A DNA stretch of 13,834 bases, from positions 1 through 13,834 of the forward strand of contig DAOPXW010000051.1 of NCBI GenBank assembly GCA_035352555.1, written 5' to 3'. Below, in pieces: positions 6,600 to 13,247 of this stretch (positions are counted from its first letter, which is position 1; each line of letters opens with the position of its first letter). The notes beneath the pieces are model-generated. The model did no database searches. It was not told the origin of the DNA and worked only from the letters and a program-made list of their open reading frames with translations. Source of the DNA: UBA2922 sp035352555. GTDB lineage: Bacteria; Bacillota; Clostridia; Oscillospirales; Oscillospiraceae. Position numbers and translations under genes: made by a program.

Positions 6600-7253
6600 A
6601 TGTCCGCTTTGTTGAGACAGCGCAGGACCAGCAGCATCATCGTGGCGCTGATATCCATGCTCCTCGGCGTCGTACTGATTTTGTACAAGGCCCGGGCCGT
6701 GAGCCTGATCGTGCTGGTGTCCGGCGTGGCGCTGATGGCGCTGGGCGCCTATTACATCGGCCTCTATTTTGCCCGCAGGAGCCGCATCGCCCTGCTGCAG
6801 ATGGATCTGCTGCTGGGCATCATCCTGTTCCTGCTGGGCCTGTGGATGGCCGCCAGGCCCGATTCCGTCATCAGCCTGCTGCAATATGTGGCCGGCGCCA
6901 TCATCCTCGTCCATGGCGTGGTGGATCTGCAGGCCGCCTTCAACATCAAACGCGGCGGGTTTGAAAAATGGTGGGTGTCCCTGCTGCTGGCGGTGGTCAC
7001 CCTGCTGCTGGGCGCGCTGATTATCATCGACCCCTTCGCCGCGCTGGACGCGCTGCTCATCCTCATCGGTCTGGTGCTGATCTTTGACGGCCTGTCCGAT
7101 CTCTACATCATCTTCCGCATCTCCCGGGTGTTCCGGGAGGTGAAGCAGGCCGCGGCAGACGCCCGGCAGGAGGCCGGCGCCGTGGAGACCGAGGGCACCG
7201 TGACGGATGATGACTCCGCGGAGACGGACGGCGCCTCCGGAAAAATCGAATAG
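6600..7253 (+). CDS. DUF308/HdeD-like six-helix membrane protein
   Basis: A 217-residue integral membrane protein with six predicted helices in three close pairs (about 11-29, 33-57, 63-83, 89-111, 122-143, 147-172). Short basic loops and a hydrophilic, acidic C-terminal tail (about 181-217, rich in Asp, Glu, Thr and Ala) complete it. The paired-helix pattern with Gly-rich LLLGxxLxxxP repeats fits the DUF308/HdeD family. HdeD contributes to acid resistance in E. coli, but the function of Firmicutes members is unknown. The start is the ATG at 6600, preceded at 7 bases by GGAAAGAGGG; the longer frame from 6540 begins inside the promoter spacer. It stands alone between its promoter and a strong terminator, divergent from the DtxR-family gene, so metal-linked control is possible. 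Confidence 0.8.
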   Translation: MSALLRQRRTSSIIVALISMLLGVVLILYKARAVSLIVLVSGVALMALGAYYIGLYFARRSRIALLQMDLLLGIILFLLGLWMAARPDSVISLLQYVAGAIILVHGVVDLQAAFNIKRGGFEKWWVSLLLAVVTLLLGALIIIDPFAALDALLILIGLVLIFDGLSDLYIIFRISRVFREVKQAAADARQEAGAVETEGTVTDDDSAETDGASGKIE

Positions 7254-7257
7254 AACG

Positions 7258-7293
7258 GCAAGAACTCCCCGCCGTATGGCGGGGAGTTCTTGC
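7258..7293. terminator. Bidirectional terminator between convergent genes
   Basis: A perfect 16-bp stem (7258-7273 with 7278-7293) and a GTAT loop lie between the stops of the DUF308 gene (+) and the flavodiiron gene (-). A T-rich tract follows on the plus strand. On the minus strand the bases after the hairpin (CGTTCTATTCG) are only moderately T-rich, so it should work best for the plus-strand gene. Confidence 0.88.
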
Positions 7294-7307
7294 AATCTCT
7301 TGTTTTC

Positions 7308-9314
7308 TTATTGCTCTGCGGGCTCCATGACCTCGGGACCGTGGTGGCAGACCGGGCAGATGTAATCGTCCGGCAGCTTGTCGCCGTCGTAGGGCTCGAA
7401 GTGGCCGCAGACCGAGCACAAAAAGCCCTTCTTTTTCTCGTGGGTCACCGCGGGGACGTACTGGAAGACCTCCGCGCCGTGCTTGCAGATCGGGCAGATG
7501 AAATCCTTCGGCAGCTCGTGGCCCTCGTAGAAGTAGCCGCACACCGTGCAGACCCAGCCCTCGGGCTGGTCGGCGGAGGGAGCCTTCTTGGGCTTGATGT
7601 GGGCGTGATAGTAGGCGTAGGTGCAGCTGGGGCCGCCGGAGAGCACCTTGGCCTCCACGACGTTGGCGATGAACAGCATCTGGGTGTCCAGATCAAAGGA
7701 CTCGATCACCTCGCAGGACAGTACCGCGTTGGTATACTCCGGCACATAGCGGATGCCGTTTTCCATGCGGTCGCTATACGCCACGTCCGCGAATTTGTCC
7801 ACGTCCCTGCCGCTCTGGAAGCCGAAGCGCTGGAACAGGGCGAAAGGGGCGTCCTCCGTGAGGATGGAGATGTTGAACTTCCCGGCCTTGGCCACCATGT
7901 CGCAGGTGTTGTTTTTCTTGATGCAGGAGATGGTGACCTTCCGGGGCGTGGAGGCGGCGACCTGGCCGGCGGTGTTGATGATGCAGCCGTAATCCTTTCC
8001 GTCCACCCGGGTGGTGAGGACTTCCACGCCGTAGGTGAATTTGAAGAAGGCGTTGTCCTCCACGATGAGGGGCTTGGCCACGGCGGGCTCGTCCGCCGGG
8101 AATACCGGCAGCGGCGGGGCGATCTCCAGCGCGATGGTATCGGCCAGACGGTCCAGCGCCTCCAGCGTGTCCGCCTTGGGGGAGGACCTGATGGTGACGG
8201 GGTCGGCCAGGAAGCGGGTGCCGGGCAGCACGGCGAGAGCGTCGTGCATCAGCGCGCCGCTGGTGGGGGCCCAGCTGCCGTTTTCAAGGAGGGCCACGGC
8301 GCGGTTTTGCAGGTTGTGGTGGGCGATGTCGCTGAGCAGGTTTTCCATGGTCACGAACATGCCCGCGTTGTAGGTGGTGGAGGCGAATACCAGATGGCTG
8401 TACTGGAAGGCGGAGGAGAGAATGTAGCTGGAGGGGGTGACGGAGGTGTCGTACATCTTCACGTCCACGCCGCGGTCCACCAGCTTGGCCGCCAGAATGT
8501 TGGCGGTGTTCTCGGTGTGGCCGTAGACGGAGGCGTAGGCCAGCATCACGCCCTTCTTCTCCGGGGCATAGGCGCTCCAGAGCGTGTATTTTTCCAGATA
8601 ATCGCCGAAATGGGAGCGCCACACGAAGCCGTGCAGCGGGCAGACATAGGCGATGTCCAGCGCGGCGATCTTTTTCAGGGCGGCCTGCACCTGGGGGCCG
8701 TATTTGCCCACAATGTTGGTGTAGTAACGCCGCGCCTCGCCCAGCCAGTCGTGCATGAAGTCCACCTCGTCCGCGAACAGGTGGCCGTTGAGCGCGCCGA
8801 AGGTGCCGAAGGCGTCGGCCGAGAACAGAATCTTGTCGGTGAGATCGTAGCTCATCATGACCTCGGGCCAGTGTACCATGGGCGCCATGAGGAAGGTGAA
8901 GCTGTGCTTGCCGGTGGAGAGGGTGTCCCCCTCCTTCACGATCCGGATGCGCGCCGTGAGGTCAAGGTCGAAGAACTGGCCCAGCAGGGTCCGGGTCTTG
9001 TCGTTGCACACGATGGTCGCTTCGGGATAGCGCAGCATCAGGTCCTCGATGGTGGCCGCGTGGTCGGGCTCCATGTGGTGGATGAACAGGTAGTCCAGCC
9101 TGCGCCCGGAGAGCGCGTAGGATACGTTTTCAAAAAAGGTGCGGGACACGGCCTTGTCCACGGTGTCGAACAGGACGGTCTTGTCGTCCAGCAGGATATA
9201 CGAGTTATAGGATACGCCGTCGGGAACGCCGTAGACGCCCTCGAAGCAGACCAGACGCCGGTCGTCCGCGCCGACCCATACGAGATTGTCTAGAACTTTT
9301 TTGATGCAGTACAT
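7308..9314 (-). CDS. Flavodiiron protein fused to flavin reductase and two rubredoxin domains
   Basis: A 668-residue multidomain oxidoreductase that should reduce O2 to water or NO to N2O in the cytoplasm. Domains in order: metallo-beta-lactamase-type diiron domain (1-250) with ligands H80-x-E82-x-D84 (H85 next), H148, D167 and H228, all present; flavodoxin domain (255-400) with the FMN loop ASVYGHTENTA and later TTYNAGMF; flavin reductase domain (about 420-575); rubredoxin-like domain 1 (C589, C592, C607, C610); rubredoxin-like domain 2 (C633, C636, C653, C656). The rubredoxin parts are of the short rubrerythrin type, with 14 and 16 residues between the CxxC pairs. Domain order equals Moorella FprA followed by Hrb (flavin reductase plus rubredoxin), here as one chain with an extra rubredoxin. 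The start ATG at 9314 follows AAGGAGGAG; a TTG six codons upstream overlaps this ribosome binding site and was rejected. Confidence 0.95.
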   Translation of the reverse strand: MYCIKKVLDNLVWVGADDRRLVCFEGVYGVPDGVSYNSYILLDDKTVLFDTVDKAVSRTFFENVSYALSGRRLDYLFIHHMEPDHAATIEDLMLRYPEATIVCNDKTRTLLGQFFDLDLTARIRIVKEGDTLSTGKHSFTFLMAPMVHWPEVMMSYDLTDKILFSADAFGTFGALNGHLFADEVDFMHDWLGEARRYYTNIVGKYGPQVQAALKKIAALDIAYVCPLHGFVWRSHFGDYLEKYTLWSAYAPEKKGVMLAYASVYGHTENTANILAAKLVDRGVDVKMYDTSVTPSSYILSSAFQYSHLVFASTTYNAGMFVTMENLLSDIAHHNLQNRAVALLENGSWAPTSGALMHDALAVLPGTRFLADPVTIRSSPKADTLEALDRLADTIALEIAPPLPVFPADEPAVAKPLIVEDNAFFKFTYGVEVLTTRVDGKDYGCIINTAGQVAASTPRKVTISCIKKNNTCDMVAKAGKFNISILTEDAPFALFQRFGFQSGRDVDKFADVAYSDRMENGIRYVPEYTNAVLSCEVIESFDLDTQMLFIANVVEAKVLSGGPSCTYAYYHAHIKPKKAPSADQPEGWVCTVCGYFYEGHELPKDFICPICKHGAEVFQYVPAVTHEKKKGFLCSVCGHFEPYDGDKLPDDYICPVCHHGPEVMEPAEQ

Positions 9315-9358
9315 ACAGCTCCTCCTTAACAAAATAGTGCAGGGTTCTAATCAAATAC

Positions 9359-9367
9359 AGTATACCA
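9359..9367 (-). promoter_or_regulatory. Extended -10 promoter of the flavodiiron gene
   Basis: On the minus strand TGG-TATACT (9367-9359) forms an extended -10 box. No recognisable -35 hexamer sits 17 bases upstream; that position falls at the edge of the CTGTGGC/GCCACAG palindrome, as expected for an activator-dependent promoter. Predicted start near 9352. Confidence 0.6.
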
Positions 9368-9383
9368 TTATTATTTTAAAAAG

Positions 9384-9401
9384 CTGTGGCAGAAGCCACA
9401 G
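9384..9401. promoter_or_regulatory. Palindromic candidate Crp/Fnr-type operator
   Basis: CTGTGGC (9384-9390) and GCCACAG (9395-9401) form a perfect inverted repeat with a 4-base spacer (AGAA). The size and TGTGG half-site resemble Crp/Fnr boxes. The centre at 9392.5 lies about -40.5 from the predicted flavodiiron transcript start and about -29.5 from that of the Crp/Fnr gene. This suggests activation of the former and repression of the latter by the adjacent regulator; binding is inferred. Confidence 0.6.
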
Positions 9402-9406
9402 TATCA

Positions 9407-9415
9407 TGCTATAAT
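9407..9415 (+). promoter_or_regulatory. Extended -10 promoter of the Crp/Fnr-rubredoxin operon
   Basis: TGC-TATAAT (9407-9415) is a perfect -10 with the TGn extension. Predicted start near 9422. The -35 region is occupied by the palindrome at 9384-9401. Confidence 0.7.
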
Positions 9416-9454
9416 ATAGAATATACTCAAATCAGAAAACGGGAGCTGACCATT

Positions 9455-10099
9455 ATGACACTTGACCAGGTGCAGCTGTTCGAAGGGATCAGCGAAGACA
9501 GTATCAACGCCATGATCCACTGCTTCAAGCCCGAGACGCGGAAATTCAGGAAGGGCGACACCATCGCGGTGTATTCTCAGGAGCTTGAATACCTCTGCGT
9601 GCTCCTGAGCGGCAAGGCCCACCTGTACAGTGTGGACAGCGAGGGGGAGGCCGCCCTGCTGGAGCATTACGGTCCCAACGACATTTTCGGCGAGGTTTTC
9701 GAGCTGCCCTACGGGGGCCTTGGCTATGTGGTGGAGGCGGACGCCGACTGCGAGGTGCTGTTCATCAAGTTTTCCGCCATCTACGGCCGCTGCTCCAAGG
9801 CCTGCGAACATCACTCCATCCTCACCAGCAACCTTTTCAATCTCTCGGCGAAAAAAGCCCAGATGCTGTCCCTGCGGATCAACATGATCAGCCGCAAGAC
9901 CGTGCGGCAGAAGCTGCAGGCCTATTTCGAGTACCTGCGCGAAAAGACCGGAAAGAACAGCTTTGAGACCGAGATGTCCCTGTCGCAGCTGGCCAACTAT
10001 CTGTGCGTGGACCGGACAAGCCTGATGCGCGAGCTGCGATTGATGCGCGAGGAAGGCGTCATCGAAAATTCCGGCAGAAAGGTGACGCTTCTGGAATAG
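9455..10099 (+). CDS. Crp/Fnr-family transcriptional regulator
   Basis: A 214-residue regulator with an N-terminal cyclic-nucleotide-binding-type beta-barrel (about 10-110, with GPNDIFGEVFELP as the glycine-rich loop), a long dimer helix (about 115-145), and a C-terminal winged helix-turn-helix (about 148-214) whose LSQLANYLCVDRTSLMREL segment holds the recognition helix. The effector loop lacks the Arg-Ser/Thr pair that binds cAMP, and there is no N-terminal cysteine cluster like that of E. coli FNR, so a Fe-S cofactor is not assured. Cysteines are at 23, 48, 99, 113, 117 and 184; C113-x3-C117 lies at the barrel-helix junction. The start ATG at 9455 follows GGGAG; the frame from 9386 begins inside the palindrome and promoter. 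Divergent from the flavodiiron gene and cotranscribed with a rubredoxin, it probably senses O2, NO or redox state. Confidence 0.92.
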   Translation: MTLDQVQLFEGISEDSINAMIHCFKPETRKFRKGDTIAVYSQELEYLCVLLSGKAHLYSVDSEGEAALLEHYGPNDIFGEVFELPYGGLGYVVEADADCEVLFIKFSAIYGRCSKACEHHSILTSNLFNLSAKKAQMLSLRINMISRKTVRQKLQAYFEYLREKTGKNSFETEMSLSQLANYLCVDRTSLMRELRLMREEGVIENSGRKVTLLE

Positions 10100-10126
10100 A
10101 ATTTCAATTGATTGGAGGCAATCACC

Positions 10127-10507
10127 ATGGCAGACACCGTTAAACTCACCGGGATGGACAGAAAACCCGTTGAAGACCCGACCTATCTGGCCGATTACAC
10201 CGCCGCCGACGTTGTCGGCAAGGTGCGCGTGGGTAAAAAAGCGGTCTATTATAAAGACGGCCTGAAAAGATACTGCGCGCCCTTCGTGTACATCGACCGC
10301 GCCTTTACCCGCATCAACGAATGCAATGCCAGAACCTGCTGCAGCGCCAACAGCTACGACTATTACCGCCTGATCCTTGTCCACGACGGCAAGGAATTCG
10401 CCAACATCATCTTTGACCAGGACGAGAGCCCCGTGACCGAGGCGGAGCGCCTGATGAAGGAGCGCAGACCCGAGATCAAAATAGGCTATGAAAAGCCTGA
10501 AAAATAA
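10127..10507 (+). CDS. Small cysteine-containing protein of unknown function
   Basis: A 126-residue soluble protein that I do not recognise. It has no signal peptide or membrane helix. Cysteines are at 50, 66, 71 and 72, the last three within an N-E-C-x4-C-C stretch. The pattern of short strands with aromatic residues (AVYYKDGLKRYCAPFVYIDR, YDYYRLILVHDG, FANIIFD) followed by a helical end recalls small beta-barrel or PH-like proteins, but this is only an impression. It begins at the ATG at 10127, 8 bases after GGAGG (10114-10118), 27 bases after the Crp/Fnr stop. An in-frame ATG at 10112 overlaps that ribosome binding site and was rejected. The rubredoxin gene follows after 18 bases with a near-identical TTGGAGG site, so all three are one operon. 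The context suggests a role in oxygen or NO defence; the cysteines could bind metal or act in redox chemistry. Confidence 0.85.
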   Translation: MADTVKLTGMDRKPVEDPTYLADYTAADVVGKVRVGKKAVYYKDGLKRYCAPFVYIDRAFTRINECNARTCCSANSYDYYRLILVHDGKEFANIIFDQDESPVTEAERLMKERRPEIKIGYEKPEK

Positions 10508-10525
10508 CTATTGGAGGACGCAACG

Positions 10526-10681
10526 ATGAAGTACATTTGCACAGTCTGCGGCTACGAGTACGATGAGGACGCCGGCGCGCCCGACGCCGGGATCGCCCCG
10601 GGCACCAGGTTCGAGGATCTGCCCGAGGATTTCACCTGCCCCGTGTGCGGCGTGGGTAAGGACCTGTTCGAGCAGGCCTGA
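10526..10681 (+). CDS. Rubredoxin
   Basis: A 51-residue classical rubredoxin. CTVCGY (C5, C8) and CPVCGVGKD (C38, C41) hold one Fe(SCys)4 centre, with the family-typical 29-residue span between pairs and the D-A-G-I-A-P-G-T-x-F-E-D-L-P segment. The usual Trp before the third cysteine is replaced (DFTCPVCG). Rubredoxin passes single electrons in the cytoplasm, for example to flavodiiron proteins, rubrerythrin or superoxide reductase. Its long CxxC spacing distinguishes it from the two short rubredoxin domains in the divergent flavodiiron enzyme. The start is supported by TTGGAGG at 10511-10517. It is the last gene of the Crp/Fnr operon and ends just before a terminator. Confidence 0.95.
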   Translation: MKYICTVCGYEYDEDAGAPDAGIAPGTRFEDLPEDFTCPVCGVGKDLFEQA

Positions 10682-10692
10682 ACGCCAAAAAG

Positions 10693-10732
10693 AAAATCAG
10701 CGTCCCACCTCACGGCGGGACGCTGATTTTTT
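10693..10732. terminator. Bidirectional terminator between rubredoxin and nucleoside kinase genes
   Basis: AAAATCAGCGTCCC (10693-10706) pairs perfectly with GGGACGCTGATTTT (10717-10730), followed by more T on the plus strand. On the minus strand the left arm gives a T-run, and the stem begins at the stop codon of the kinase gene, so it can serve both convergent units. Confidence 0.92.
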
Positions 10733-11666
10733 AATACTCGTAAATGCCGCCGCCGATGAATTCCCGGATCATGGCGTCCGGCGCGACATATTTTTCGTCG
10801 ATCACGCCGAACAGCTGCAGGGCGGGCAGCACGGCCTTGAGCTCCTCAAAACGCTCGATGCCCTCCGGCACGGACTGGAACAGCTTGGTGGCCGTCTCGT
10901 TCATCACGGCCAGCTCGTAGGGGAAGGAGGAATCGAACTGGTAGTTGGCCTTGTGCTTGTAAGGGGAGATGTTCGCCTTCTCGCCCCGGCGGACGTTGGC
11001 CCACATGGCCATGGTGTAGGCAGGGTCGGCGCCCCGGAAGTTGTGGTCCCGCACCATGCGCCGCACCAGACGGAACCAGGTGCCCTTGAACACCACCTGG
11101 TCGTTGAACATCACGTCGCTGCGGGCGGAAATATACAGCTTGAACGCCTCGGGATGCGCGTCGGTGATCATGTCGTTGAGGGCGTGAATGCCCTCGAACA
11201 CCACGATCTCGTCCTTTTTCAGCTGGATGGATTTGGACGGCTCGGTGACCCGCATCTGGCGGGAAAACTCGTATTTCGGCACGAAGATCTTTTCCCCCCG
11301 GGAGAGCATGGTGAAATGCCTGTTCAGCAGCTCCATGTCCAGGCACCGGGGAGATTCCAGATCCAGCTCGCCCTCCGGGGTGCGCGGCGCGGTCCCGGGA
11401 TCGACCGTCTTGAAATAATCGTCCATGCTGACGTAATGCGTGCCTACCCCGCGCTTCTCCAGCGCCTCCGCGATCTTCATGGAGGTGGTGGTCTTGCCGC
11501 TGCCGGAGGGGCCGGAGAGCAGCACGATGGGGCTTTGGGCAGTGTTTTTGACGATCAGGTCCGCGGCGTGATCCACGCGCTTATTGTAGGCCGCGTCGCA
11601 CTCCTTCACAAAGCCCTCGGGGTCGAACACGGTTTTGATATTGATGTCAGAAAGCTGATAAGCCAT
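10731..11666 (-). CDS. Uridine kinase-like nucleoside kinase (PRK/UMPK family)
   Basis: A 311-residue P-loop kinase. The Walker A motif GPSGSGKTT is at 52-60, followed by a short acidic segment VSMDDYFK (about 79-86) that fits the substrate/catalytic Asp region of uridine kinases, and then EIVVFEGIHALND (the Walker B-like strand, common as VxxEGIxAL in this family). The family phosphorylates uridine/cytidine or related nucleosides for salvage. Many clostridial members carry an N-terminal TGS-like domain and are near 550 residues; this one lacks it and has only about 45 residues before the P-loop. The ATG is preceded by AAAGGAG on the minus strand, inside the 3' end of the hemZ-like gene, which it overlaps by 20 bases. 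Substrate specificity is not certain. Confidence 0.88.
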   Translation of the reverse strand: MAYQLSDINIKTVFDPEGFVKECDAAYNKRVDHAADLIVKNTAQSPIVLLSGPSGSGKTTTSMKIAEALEKRGVGTHYVSMDDYFKTVDPGTAPRTPEGELDLESPRCLDMELLNRHFTMLSRGEKIFVPKYEFSRQMRVTEPSKSIQLKKDEIVVFEGIHALNDMITDAHPEAFKLYISARSDVMFNDQVVFKGTWFRLVRRMVRDHNFRGADPAYTMAMWANVRRGEKANISPYKHKANYQFDSSFPYELAVMNETATKLFQSVPEGIERFEELKAVLPALQLFGVIDEKYVAPDAMIREFIGGGIYEY

Positions 11667-13128
11667 TGTAAAACTCCTTTATGCGTATTTTATCAGCGCA
11701 GGTATGCCGGATGCCCGCGATATATTCCGCCGGATACTTGGGCGCGGTGAGCCGGATATTTTTGCCGTTGCCCGGCGCCACCAGCTTGGTGGAGCCGCCG
11801 CCGCCCATGGCCAGGATGGAGCACAGCTCCTCCATGATGCAGATGTTGTAGAGATTCCCGTGTCCCGGCGCCGTCCAGCCCACGTTCTCAAATCCGCCGG
11901 ACATGAATTTCTGCCGGTAGAGATAATAGGGCGCATAGCCGTCCCGGCGCAGCGCGTCCCCGGCGTAATCCAGCATGGCGCCGACCTCCGGCGCGGTGGG
12001 CAGCAGCGCCCCCTCCAGCGTGATGCGCGACCCGCGCTTGAGGGAGAGGGTGTGCACGGTGACATTCTCCGGCGCCAGCGCCAGCACTGTGTCCACCGTG
12101 GCGCGAAAGCGCTCCGCCGTATCCGCCGTGAGGCCCGCGATGAGATCCATGTTGACCTCGAAGCCGCCCACCCGGCGCACCGTGTCCAGCGCGTCCGTCA
12201 CGTCTCCGGCGGTGTGCCTGCGGCCGATGGCGGCCAGTACCTCGTCCGACATGGTCTGGGGGTTCACGCTGACCCGGGTGACGCCCCGGGCCTTCAGCAC
12301 CCGCAGCTTTTCTTCCGTGATGGTGTCGGGCCGGCCGGCTTCCACAGTATATTCCTTTATGCCCGAAAGGTCAAAGACCGCCGCCAGGCGGCCGCACAGG
12401 GCGTCCAGCTGGGGGGCGGACAGGGTGGTGGGTGTGCCGCCGCCCATATAGACGGAAATCACCCGCAGGCCCAGCGCCCGGACGATCTCCCCCGTGGCGT
12501 CGATCTCCTGCGCCAGCGCGTCCAGAAACGGGGGGATGAGCGCCATGCTTTTTTCCACCGACTGGCTGACGAAGCTGCAGTAGGCGCAGCGGGTGGGGCA
12601 GAAGGGGATGCCCACATACAGGCACACGTCCCGCGGGGAGAGGCTCTCCGCCGCCCGCTCCGCCGCCAGGGCGGCGTCCAGACACAGCGCCGCCCGCTGA
12701 GGCGCGACATCGTATTCCGCGATGAAACGCCGGAGGGCTTCCTCCGGCGGCAGGCCCTGCCGCAGCAGGGCGGTCATCAGCTTGCCCGGGCGCACGCCCG
12801 TCAGCGCGCCCCAGACCGGTTTTTCGCGGCCCGCCCGCATGGCCGCGCGGTAGAACGCGGTCTTGACCATCCGCTGGGTGCAGCGATCCTCCAGCACGGC
12901 GTCCGTCATCAGCGCGTTTTTCATGGCGGCCCGGCCGGTATGGCACACGCCGTCCTTCCATAATAGACAGGTGACGGTGGTGTACACCGCCCCCCGGCTG
13001 CGGTTGAGCTCCACCCGGTCGCCCTCCGGCCGGCCCGCGGGATATTCCGGGCGCTGGTCGGGGTAGAGGGTCAGCAGCATCTGCTCGGCGGCGTATTTGT
13101 TGTCGTGTCCCCGCAGGAAGATCTTCAC
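11647..13128 (-). CDS. hemZ: HemZ-type radical SAM protein (coproporphyrinogen dehydrogenase-like)
   Basis: A 493-residue radical SAM protein. The cluster motif is C177-x3-C181-x2-C184 within YVGIPFCPTRCAYCSF, followed by GGGTP (229-233) and EAGRPD (263-268), the usual SAM-binding segments of the HemN/HemW/HemZ group. A family-specific N-terminal domain (1-165) and a C-terminal part typical of HemZ (about 400-493, ending in the F-Y-N-G type tail) match HemZ length and order. HemZ is annotated as an oxygen-independent coproporphyrinogen III dehydrogenase, but many clostridia with HemZ lack a full heme pathway, so its real substrate may differ. The start is the GTG at 13128, 7 bases after AAAGGAG on the minus strand; the frame runs on upstream to 13191 through the promoter, without a ribosome binding site. 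It overlaps the next gene by 20 bases. Confidence 0.88.
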   Translation of the reverse strand: MKIFLRGHDNKYAAEQMLLTLYPDQRPEYPAGRPEGDRVELNRSRGAVYTTVTCLLWKDGVCHTGRAAMKNALMTDAVLEDRCTQRMVKTAFYRAAMRAGREKPVWGALTGVRPGKLMTALLRQGLPPEEALRRFIAEYDVAPQRAALCLDAALAAERAAESLSPRDVCLYVGIPFCPTRCAYCSFVSQSVEKSMALIPPFLDALAQEIDATGEIVRALGLRVISVYMGGGTPTTLSAPQLDALCGRLAAVFDLSGIKEYTVEAGRPDTITEEKLRVLKARGVTRVSVNPQTMSDEVLAAIGRRHTAGDVTDALDTVRRVGGFEVNMDLIAGLTADTAERFRATVDTVLALAPENVTVHTLSLKRGSRITLEGALLPTAPEVGAMLDYAGDALRRDGYAPYYLYRQKFMSGGFENVGWTAPGHGNLYNICIMEELCSILAMGGGGSTKLVAPGNGKNIRLTAPKYPAEYIAGIRHTCADKIRIKEFYNGLSAF

Positions 13129-13165
13129 AGTTGCGCTCCTTTGCGTCCTGCCATAGTAAATTATC

Positions 13166-13193
13166 ATTATATCATTAAAGGGGAATAACACAA
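13166..13193 (-). promoter_or_regulatory. Promoter of the hemZ-like/kinase unit
   Basis: On the minus strand a perfect TATAAT (13171-13166) preceded by TGA gives an extended -10. A weak TTGTGT -35 lies 16 bases upstream (13193-13188). The latter is part of the AATAACACAA repeat (13184-13193) that is mirrored at 13258-13267. Confidence 0.65.
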
Positions 13194-13214
13194 TCCCGGA
13201 GAAATAAACGAAAA

Positions 13215-13247
13215 AATTTCAAATATTTATAAAATATGTTTGAAATT
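13215..13247. repeat. AT-rich imperfect palindrome upstream of the CarD-family gene
   Basis: AATTTCAAA (13215-13223) and TTTGAAATT (13239-13247) are perfect 9-base inverted arms around an AT-rich core that itself contains ATATTT/AAATAT. The right arm contains the TTGAAA -35 of the CarD-family promoter, so it may be an operator or a curved upstream element. Confidence 0.5.

Noticed and set aside
7290..9293. A 667-residue plus-strand frame opposite the flavodiiron gene
   Set aside because: It runs from the terminator hairpin through the antisense of a gene with every diiron and rubredoxin residue in place; no ribosome binding site.
10563..11750. A 395-residue plus-strand frame starting inside the rubredoxin gene
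   Set aside because: It reads through the terminator at 10693-10732 and the antisense of the nucleoside kinase; its amino-acid content is shadow-like.
11704..12963. A 419-residue plus-strand frame opposite the hemZ-like gene
   Set aside because: Arg/His/Gly-rich antisense of a radical SAM protein with an intact CxxxCxxC motif.
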